DNA from: Chlorophyllum brunneum
Lineage: Eukaryota > Basidiomycota > Agaricomycetes > Agaricales > Agaricaceae
Assembly (NCBI GenBank): GCA_963576785.1
Contig: OY756144.1
Coordinates: forward strand, 558,001-622,000
Direction of reading: 5' to 3'
DNA: 64,000 nt
Made by a program: the position numbers and the translations under genes. The notes under the pieces were generated by a model. That model saw nothing but the letters and a program-made list of their open reading frames with translations. It was not told the DNA's origin and searched no databases. Below are positions 55,421 through 64,000 of the stretch, one piece after another. The stretch's first letter is position 1. Every line of letters starts with the position of its first letter.

Positions 55421-57642
55421 ATGTACCTCAAATCACCCTATCCTGAGATCCCTCCAAATCCCCCTCTTCTCAATGCATACCTCGCGCTAGCGGGACGTCC
55501 AGATATGGACGAATGGCCTGACTTTATCACACATATAGAACATCATAGTGGAAGGACTTTGACCTTTCGCGAGCTACGCAATAAGATTAATGACGTAGCA
55601 ACAGCGCTGGGCGCCCCAGTGTCATCAGGAGGATTCGGTTTACAGCTCGGAGACGGAGAAATAATTGGAGTCATGAGTGATAATTCCTCGGTGAAGTGAT
55701 ATGTTTCTTTATAGAACATATTCGCTAATCTGTTTGTTATAGGACTATGTGACACTTTCGGTCGCTTGCTTGAAAGTTGCTGTTCCATTTGTCCTTATTT
55801 CCTGTTATTCAACCCCCTTTGAGCTAAAACACGCTCTTTCTCTTTGTCAAACAACTCGACTGTTCGTCGCGCCTCAGTACATTTCCCGGGTGCTCCCTGT
55901 CGCTGCCGAGCTGGGACTTTCAAAAGACAAGATATACTTCATGAATCAGGACGTTCAAGGTCAAATCTCCATAGACTCCCTCATCAGGGATGTCCATTCC
56001 AAGAGGATCCCTGCGGAGAGCGTCCGCATAGTTCCCAAAGATACCCTGGGCTATTTGGTATTCTCGAGTGGTACGAGTGGACTTCCGAAAGGTACGTCTC
56101 GATGCCCGGCCGATAACACGTGCTACTGTTGACAACACCCCAAATCAGCCGTCATGATCTCCCATGGTAATATAATCTACTCATTACGTCAAGGCGTTGG
56201 GCTCGTCGAAGCGAGACTCGAAGTTGGTACAGTAAGTTTAAAGTGTTGATTCCATCAATATTTACTGATCCGTTCGCGTTAGCCTCCCTCTCCTCCTACT
56301 CCTGATGGTGTCCCAGTTTCACTTGCTGTGCTACCGATGCACCACTCCGCTGGTTTCCACACCTATTGTTTCCGCTCTTTCCTGGGCCCATCTCGCATGA
56401 TTATCCTTCCCCGGTGGGACACGAATGCCGCGCTCGAAGCCATTCCGAAGTAAATGCCATTTCTTAGACTTAGTTGTGATCTGACGACTCTGGGAAGATA
56501 CCAGATTTCTGCTCTTGGCCTGGTTCCATCTCTTGTCCAGCAACTTCTGGCTCATCCGAAGGTCAATCAAGTTGATTTCAGCTCCGTCCTTGCAATTACC
56601 TGTGGTGCTGCGTATCTTCCGCGCGAGTTTATGGCGAGGCTAAAAGATTTAGGCCCCAAGGATGTTCACCTCAGTGAGGGTAAGCCCTATCCCATTCCGC
56701 GAGGACAATTCAGGAGATCTAACCCCCGTCGTAGGCTATGGCTTATCTGAATGTGTATGCATATCATGATTTCTGCTTGTCAAAACTACATCCCAAGACC
56801 CCAACTTCACAGACCATTGCGGCCCTCTTCCAGCCATTCCCAGGAAGCCTAGGCGGGCGTTTTCAGGATAACATCATGGCGACCGGCATTCTTCATCCGG
56901 GGATGGAAGCAAGAATCGTTCGCGATGATGGTACAGAAGCTGATTGGGATGAAGTGGGAGAGCTCTGGCTTCGCGGGGAAAACGTAGTTCCGGGGTATTG
57001 GAATAACCCGAAGGCCAATGCAGAGACTTTTGTAGATGGATGGCTTCGTACAGGTGACAGATTTAGAGTTGACAGAGATCAGTACTTCTAGTGAGTCTGA
57101 TTGGGTTGGCTTTCTGTATGACTCGGACTAATTGGTGGTTCTCCTTTTCAGCTTCGCGGACCGTGCTAAGGTAGGTTAATCACCTTCCCAGTCATCGAGT
57201 CATATCTTAGACAATAATTTCCAGGATACTCTTAAAGTCTCGGGCACGCAAGTATCGCCGGTGGAAATCGAGGAGGTGTTGATAACTCACCCTAAGAAAT
57301 TGCTTTCGGACGTCACTGTTGCTGGAGTCAGCGGGGGCCGCACTGAAGATGAGAAGGTTCCTCGAGCGTGGATCGTGTTGAGTGAGAATGGAAAGTCCCT
57401 TGGAGCATCCGCGGTGATTAAAGAATTGGAGGCATGGCACCAGACTAATCTAAGTCGGTACAAGTGGTTGAGGGGTGGGATCGAGGTCGTTGACGAGGTA
57501 ATTACTCATGGCCTCTTCAGTCCTTCGTTGATCTTGATGGCATGCAAAGATTCCCAAATCCGTAAGCGGGAAGACACTTAGGCGGATCCTTCAGGATCAG
57601 TATGAGAGACGGGTGTCGCAGGCGCGGCTGTCCAAGTTGTGA
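55421..57642 (+). CDS. AMP-binding acyl-CoA ligase (4-coumarate:CoA ligase-like)
   Basis: Activates a carboxylic acid with ATP to an acyl-AMP and then a CoA thioester. The start is ATG 55421 (MYLKSPYPEIPPNPPLLNAY). Adenylation motifs are YLVFSSGTSGLPK (P-loop, completed across an intron into AVMISHGN), LPMHHSAGFH, LGLVPSLVQQLLAHP, ITCGAAYLPREF, GYGLSECT (after splicing), GELWLRGENVVPGYW, GWLRTGDRF, and KDTLKVSGTQVSPVEIEE. The C-terminal catalytic lysine motif IPKSVSGKTLRRIL follows the final intron, and the protein ends at 57642. The length (about 550 aa) is normal. The end (SQARLSKL) has an SKL peroxisomal targeting signal, suggesting a peroxisomal role such as fatty- or aromatic-acid activation. 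About eight introns. Confidence 0.9.
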
Positions 57643-58337
57643 CGAGTTGCTGTTTTTGGATTAAGTTGTTTGATCTGGCGTTAAATGATATTGGCAGATA
57701 TGCCTTTTGGCTGCCCCCAGTGAAGAGACTCACGTATTTTGCACCCTTTGCTTGACTCCCCAGAACCAGCCAACTAATCACTGGTTCGTTATAAGAGAAC
57801 GATACCATTTAGCATTAGTGCTCACGCCGGGGTAGGTCCGCTTGGTTCCAAATTCCCTTTTTTAATCTTACCCCCCTCATGATCGGATCATTCCCGCTTC
57901 TCTGAAATCAACACACGTGCCTATTTTCTGTCAATGGAGCAAGGATTCTTGACATACGGAATGCTCGGTCTCCAATCACGGGCGGTATACTGGCGAGCCT
58001 CTCACCCTCCAACTCTCACTGGTCACAAGCCGTCCATTGTTGGTTTCGTAGTGAATAACGTGTGGAGAACAGAAGAACTATTACGAATGATTGACAACTA
58101 GGAACCATTCCGTGAACACGAAGTCCGTCAACCCTTTATGTTAGCTTACTGAGTGCTTGACGTTTATTTTAGTTGAGCGTTTTAAATGACACCCCTCTTT
58201 CCCTTTCAACGCGATTCAGTCACCTTTTCTCCACCACCTCATCCTATATCGTAGTACACTCCCACCCAGGGGTTTCCTTCGCGCTTCCAGTTTGCTAACA
58301 CCAGGAGCACCTTTCATCCGCCAGAGGAGGAATCACG
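57643..58337. other. Intergenic region before the WD40 membrane protein
   Basis: No coding potential recognised. The last 100 bases before ATG 58338 are CT-rich (ACCTTTTCTCCACCACCTC) as in other promoters in this window. Confidence 0.45.
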
Positions 58338-61300
58338 ATGGACACGCAAAGTGATTCTGGTGAGTATAGCGTCATTCTGATTATGAGGGGTGTCATATAA
58401 CAGCTGAGCATGCATAGGGCTCCATAGCGCTTCTGTAGATTCTCCGAAAGCATTTGATTATTCGTACACCCAAGATGACGGAATAAGGGGTTCTTTCCTC
58501 GGTTTCTCATTGTGAGTAATTGTTACACATGTATTGTAACTAGAGCTGAAGCACCTCACACCTGTTCTAGGAAGATAAATGATCTGGATAAGCAGGTGAT
58601 TCAAGCAGTCGTGGAAACAGACTTCAGGCTTATCCTATAACCACTTAGTTTGGAAGGTTTGCGAACGAATGCTCACAGCTTGGGCGAGTGGCAGGCTTGC
58701 TGTTGGCTATCAAGAAAACTAGGGAAATGATACGAAGAACGCGCGAGGTTTTCTTTCGGAATGCTACAGCCTTACTCCCAAGCCTCCACGAACTCGCGCG
58801 CAAAGACTGTAACTCAATGTTGCGTGAATCCAGTGCCGAGCATTTTTACATTCCCCATCAATATTTTCGAGATCCTCTCCTCCCGTTCGATGTTTTGCCC
58901 ACGGTTCTGGAAGAGCTGGCTCAGGCGTTCGGCCTGCTTCATGTGCGGATTGCTGAGTTTAAGGAATTTACAGTATGTTTGTTGCTGGTCCATCTTAAGC
59001 GTTCTAACTATGGAATAATAGGACGAAGGATTGTTGCTGAAGTCGTTATTGTTAACGTTCGAGAACGATTTGATGGTGTGTAATGAATTAACTCTGTATG
59101 AACTTCTTTGGCTCACTACAAGCAGTACCGTGCCTCCTGTGTTAGAGTATTTTCCGGCGAGTTTCCTTACGTCCAATATTCTTCTTCTGAGGTAAATAAC
59201 CGCCCCATCAGGCCGACTGAATACTCCTCCAATCCAACGATATGTCCATCAATTTACGGATGAGCTTCAAAACGATTTCGAGAAGTTGGCTGCTGCATTT
59301 GAAGAATTCACCGACGTTGGTAAGCGAGTTGCCCTCTTGATAGACGCTTTTAGTAAATTGTTTAGGCGTATCTGCAATTAGCAACGAACAGCAGCGATCT
59401 TCTCAAAACCTGACAAACATACTGACAGTCGCCACCTTCTTTTCTGGCGTCACAGCCAGCACGCTCGGGATGTCAATTTCCAACGGCGACCAGAATCCGA
59501 CGCTTCAGTCTGCAAGTATGCTTTGGTTCGCATCGCTTGTGTTCAGTGTTGGTGCAGCATTGAACAGCCTGTTGGCAATGGCATGGAAGGAGACACGCTC
59601 GTGCGTTGTAACCCCTTCTCTCTGCAAACTCTTCTCAAAATCACATTATTCAGAGGTTCGCGTGGCAGCAAGCTACCATTTTGGGTGACAATATGGACCG
59701 ATGGATCACAATTGATTTTCCTCGGAATATCTATTGTTACATTTGCTGCTGGTCTAGTCGTATTTTCGTTTTCCTCAGCACAAGTGAAGTTCCGACTCCA
59801 TTACCGCTATCCTAAGCTGATTTTCAAATTGAATTTCTCAGGCTTTTTATACTCCCTATGTCACCGTCGCTGCTACTGCAGTGACTTTCATTGGCTTAAC
59901 AGCTATCCTGTGCTGGATGGTCTATGAGATAATTGTTTCGCCAGTCTTGGTACAGCCAGCACACGTCATCAAAACCAGTAGAGAATCCGTTCACTCGGAT
60001 GTCAGCAAGTTCCCCTTGCTCGCAGATGGAATTGCAGGCGCTCTTTCCAATGCCTTATCATCACTCGGTGTCAAACCATACCGCAGTGATAGGCACGCAG
60101 ATGAAGAGAGTATAGAGGAAAAGTCCGTTGTTATGGATGATTCTCCGAGGGAAGAAAATGCGCCCAGGAACCTGAAGGCGCGATTTCGGTCTCATGTCAG
60201 AGATATGGGTGTATTGGGTGGCACAGCAGCTGTTTTTATCTCTGCTGGGCGCCAGCACAGACGTAAACGTTTGAACGCACCAAGGAAGCTTCATATTGAC
60301 ACTAGTCCTTCGACTCTCCCAATCACTCAGCTGACCTTCCGTCCGAAACCCTTCAAAACGCTCGATTTCGCACGTTATGGAACGGTACGGGATGTTGCAT
60401 ACTCGGAAGATGGTAACCGGCTTGGTGTGACTTGGTGGGTTTCCTAAAGAGGCTCAACAGACGCAGTCTCTTAACCTCTGTTTCAAGTGTAAAGGAAAGC
60501 ACGGGTCAATCATGGACAACAGTCATTGACGCGGAGGTGCGTCTGCCCACCTTGGAGTCTACCGGTTGCTGATGGTTGAGCAGAGTCTGGAGACCTTCGC
60601 TGATACTTGGCATGAGGGACGGGTATTCTCTGAGCGCCTCATATGGTAAGACGACCACCTCCAAACTATAGCCAGTTTAATCACAGTGCCAGGTCACCAT
60701 CCGGTACTAAACTAATCGTGAAATTCGAACAGCGTTTCGACGTCTGGGACCTTGTGAGGGGGTTGCATATCACCTGTAATCTTGGGGCCTCATTCATTAT
60801 TTCCAGGATGCAAAAACTCTCGCCTCCGTTGAGCGACCTCACCAGGTCCAGGATGTGGAATGGTACGGTGAAGATGGTGAGTTCATCAGCTCTGTCCCTC
60901 CGCTGATTTACCAAGCACACAACGTCAGCTTTCCTTGTGGGAGAACATAACTGTGTCTTCAAACTGGTGCGTTCAGCTCTTACTTGCGATGCATGTGTAT
61001 TAACACAATATCAGAACCTCACACGAGTGGTAACTCCGTTCGTCTTCGCATACGCTTACAACTTATCCCCATCAGATGGCAGTATATAATTTTGAACACA
61101 TGCATGTTCGGTCCATCGGGTTGGAGAGGAAGAACAACTACTTGATTGTGATTACTCGAGTAGCCAAGTCCCCGGACCAATTTGAGCCTGCAAGTGGTCG
61201 ATCAGAGAAGCGAATCGTCGGTGAGTTTGTGAAATTTATTCTTGCGTACTATTTCCGACAGATGGACACCTAGTTTATGACATGGACAAGCAGGAGGCAA

Positions 61301-62019
61301 TATAGTACGTACTCCCTCATTGATTTACCGGGCAAACCTAATCTTTCCTGAAGTCAAGTCCCTGTTCTCGAGAATATCTCCGGGATTCAACCCATTGCGG
61401 GTGAACTCGACATGCTGATTACTCACAAGGATCAGGTCTGTGGCAATTCCTCTACAATGTCGACGATGGTTGACCCACACTACTGAGCAGAAAGCTTTCC
61501 AATTGTGGTCCTTGGATGCAGGTCTCAAAGGAGCAGAAATTTCGGCTCGACTTAAGAAACGAACCGTCACCCCACAGACCACTGGAGGCGATCTTATTGG
61601 ACCAACTCGCATTGTCGGAAATTATAGTCAATTTATCTTGGGTGTAACATCATGTGAGCGTTCTGCTTGCCTTCGTGTCTTACTGTGATGGCAGCTCACA
61701 TCCCACAAACGAAGCTGGAGCGCTCGTTATCTGGCGCAGAGATTCAGGTGTACCTCACCAGCACTTTGAGTTACAACTCATTCAAGAAGAGGGTGTATCC
61801 TGTTTGAGCTGGAGAAAATCACCCGACAGTACTGCCACCTTTGCAACCGCTGGGATCGAGGGTAATGTCGTACGCATCTGGCGGGGCGAAGAACCAACTA
61901 TTACGAAAACACCTACCAGCCTCGATCCAGTCCGCACACCCGATTCCAAGACTCGGAATCGTTGGCAGACCGCGATAGGCCTGAGCGCAGTTTCTTCGTC
62001 GGGGTCCATGCCACCTTAA
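58338..62019 (+). CDS. Membrane-anchored helical-WD40 protein (Agaricomycete type)
   Basis: A large multi-exon gene. The start is MDTQSDSG at 58338, with two small exons. A helical region follows: LGRVAGLLLAIKKTREMIRR, LHELARKDCNSML, VLPTVLEELAQAFG, VHQFTDELQNDFEKLAAAF. Next comes the basidiomycete-specific membrane block: NLTNILTVATFFSGVTASTL, LWFASLVFSVGAALNSLLAM, FWVTIWTDGSQLIFLGISIV, then VTVAATAVTFIGLTAILCWM. A linker leads to degenerate WD40 repeats from about 60340: FARYGTVRDVAYSEDGNRLG, SPSGTKLIVKFEQRFDVWDL, QDVEWYGEDGEFIS, GALVIWRRDSG, and VSCLSWRKSPDSTATFATAG ending GNVVRIWRGEE. The stop is at 62019. Architecture suggests a cytosolic propeller tethered to a membrane, perhaps a sensor or scaffold; the function is unproven. 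More than a dozen introns, with exact ends in the propeller uncertain. Confidence 0.75.
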
Positions 62020-62674
62020 GGCGTGGGATTTGGTGCAGAAGGTGTTAGTGGCCTTGAGTGATGCACCGAATATAAACATTGAGCACTGTCGTCGGCGTAT
62101 TGTCATCGGCAACATTTTTGCGATAATGTATGGACAAATGAAAAAAATTCGTGATGGACCATTTCCACCGAGGTGTTCCAACCAGCGCTTGGTTCTATGT
62201 AAAATATTCAGCGCCGTGTCCCAGGATCTGGTACTCCCGGGTCACGTGAGCAATATTAATGAAGGACGATCGCTACGAGAAAAAAAACCTACTGGGCAGG
62301 TCCACATCTCGGGCAGTATAACTTGGTTCCACATTTCTCGACAAGGTTATCATTGGGGACCTTTTCTTAAGCCTGGTACTCACAGAAGGTGCCCATCGCC
62401 GCTCAAATTTCTTTGGCGCTGGGTAGGATATCCGATAGCAAGGTTCCGTTATTAATGTAACGCTGGAGGAGAACTTGGTACTGAGGCCCTATCAAACGCA
62501 AGCATGGAAGAAGCCGCACGAGGTTGTGGAATATAAGTTATTTGACCGGTTGTCTTTTCAACAGATGACTAGACCCGTCATTGAACTAAACTCGAGATAT
62601 CGTTACAAATGGATGAAGCACTGTACAACAGCGAACACATAAGTTAATCCGGGACCCATACACCCAAATAGAAA
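62020..62674. other. Convergent intergenic region
   Basis: Lies between the 3' ends of the WD40 protein (plus) and the right-edge gene (minus). The plus-strand frame 62030-62455 has no recognised motif and is probably non-coding. Confidence 0.4.
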
Positions 62675-64000
62675 CTATAGCATGCGGACTTGATCTAGCA
62701 AAACCGCCCACTCGACTACAGTAACACCTAATCTCAGAGCCTCTTCTCTTACTTCCCTATCCCGCATCTCCTCTGATAGACGAGTAACAGCCTTCAAGTG
62801 TTCCACCTTCGTGATCCCCAACCGCGCTAGAATGGGAGCAATATGCAACAGGGAGGGTTGGCACGAGCCCAGGACTTGTTCAAATTGATGATAAGTTTCC
62901 GACTGGATACTACTAATCGTGCTGCCCTGGGATTGCCTCGGATGGAAGGGAATGGGAGACATGCTCGCTCTGATAGGCGTAGACTCCTGGAGAGGCGACT
63001 GTGGGTTGTACTTTTGAGCAAGTGTACTTGGATTGACGCCACCTGGACTTGAGGGCTGGACGATAAAGGTAAAGGGGTGCGTTGGGGATGCATGAGGAGG
63101 ACTGGGGGCTCTAGGTGGCTCGGGAGGCAGAGAGGGTTCATGGAAGACCGGCATCGTTCTTCGGGTTGTGGCGCGAGGAGAGCGAGGATTCGCTCTGGGC
63201 ATTGAAATTCTGTCTGGCGTAGCGATACGTGGTGGTGTTGAGTGGTGGCGAGATTGCGACGACACTGAACGAGCTTGTGGAAGATGACTCGATGATTTTT
63301 GAGGTGGTGTTGGCGGACGGGGTATCTGTAGGGTAAAACTCAGATGGACTGGCATAAAGCCTGTTTGAAGAATCGTACCTCAGGCTCGATGGGAGATGTC
63401 AGCCTGTCAGAATCAACGGTAGGCGGGATGAGGTCCTTCGATGGCTGATCGGCTGGTCGCGTACTTCTAATACTATCGGACCTCCCCGTTTCATGGAGCG
63501 TTCTTTGAGCACTCTGAACATTACTATCGACCTCGGTCATTGTTTGTTCGGCGATTGCATAGTCCTCCAGGCCCATATAGTGTATGCTCATGGTTTCTAC
63601 GTCGTTCGGGTTTGTCTCCCTGGCCACATTTTCTCGCCATTCTGTTATTGTAACAGTTTTCTCTGGCGTCTCTTCTACAACTCTTCGATTGGTGACCTCA
63701 TACTCTTGCCCTGCCCGTGGTGCCTTCTTACGGTGACGATTACCGGGACCGGCTCCGTAATGAGCACCGGTGTCGAAGCGAGTGTGATAGGGGTTTGTGT
63801 GACCTAGATTGGGGGAACGCAACCCCGGGTTGTTCTTAGTGAATTCTCGACTCTTCATTCTTGCCGGCTCCTTGCGTTCGATCTGTTCCATAGCCGAAGT
63901 CTTCCTTTCTTCAAGTGCTCCCTGCGCTGCGAACATCCTCTCCATCTCCTGCATATAGAGCCCATAGTCCCCATAGTTTTCGATAGGATCATGTGCTGTT
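62675..64000 (-). CDS. C-terminal part of a gene crossing the right edge; SAM-like tail
   Basis: The minus-strand frame is open to the window edge and has no start inside, so the gene is partial. Two exons are joined by an intron (GAG|GTACGATTC...CCTACAG|ATACCC, about 63377-63328). The upstream exon is polar, with MQEMERMFAAQGALEERKTS (coiled-coil-like) and Arg/Glu-rich low complexity. The downstream exon is Pro/Ser-rich (RPPTPPQKSSSH, LPPEPPRAPSPPHASPTH) and ends with a folded helical tail: FEQVLGSCQPSLLHIAPILA, RLGITKVEHLKAVTRLSEE, EEALRLGVTVVEWAVLLDQV. The tail follows a SAM-domain-like pattern common at the end of otherwise disordered basidiomycete proteins, probably for protein-protein interaction. 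The stop TAG is at 62677-62675. The function is unknown. Confidence 0.75.

Noticed and set aside
62030..62455. Plus-strand 141-codon frame after the WD40 gene
   Set aside because: No motif, no splice link to the upstream gene after its stop, and composition unlike the coding exons.

Overview
The window is fungal nuclear DNA, most likely from a mushroom-forming basidiomycete (Agaricomycetes). Nearly every gene is split by short introns of about 40-70 bases. Several proteins belong to families typical of that class: a DUF6534-type seven-helix membrane protein, a membrane-anchored WD40 protein with a two-part hydrophobic block, and a SAM-like C-terminal tail. There is also a chromodomain Ty3/gypsy retrotransposon.

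Layout. (1) 0-10.4 kb: four related helix-rich genes of unknown function (two as a head-to-head inverted duplicate, two full-length on the minus strand). They are interleaved with an intact guanosine-diphosphatase gene (GDA1) and a decayed copy of its 5' end, so a [helical gene + GDA1] block appears to have been duplicated. (2) 10.4-13.2 kb: no convincing gene. (3) 13.2-23 kb: a C2H2 zinc-finger protein, an intron-containing tRNA-Ala, a pectin methylesterase with a 10-nt micro-exon, flap endonuclease FEN1, a small unknown ORF, and the DUF6534 membrane protein. (4) 23.5-32.5 kb: two tandem secreted GH35 beta-galactosidases. A third, ruined GH35 copy lies at 41.3-42.0 kb. (5) 33.4-41.15 kb: a degenerate, nested chromovirus with four LTR copies, standing between the second beta-galactosidase and the ruined third. 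It has a predicted self-priming site and an extra ORF after integrase. (6) 42-50 kb: a conserved fungal protein with a basic tail, the scavenger decapping enzyme DCS1, and a secreted FAD-linked oxidase. (7) 50-64 kb: a GPI-type aspartic protease, a NiCoT nickel/cobalt transporter, an AMP-binding acyl-CoA ligase, the membrane-anchored WD40 protein, and the C-terminal part of a gene running off the right edge.

How the genes fit together: pectin methylesterase and the GH35 pair act on plant cell-wall polysaccharides (pectin demethylation; removal of galactosyl side chains), so part of the window looks like plant-biomass or host-interaction equipment. GDA1, FEN1, DCS1 and tRNA-Ala are housekeeping. 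The least explained part is the duplicated helical-protein family at the left end. All exon structures are hand-derived from splice signals and frame continuity.
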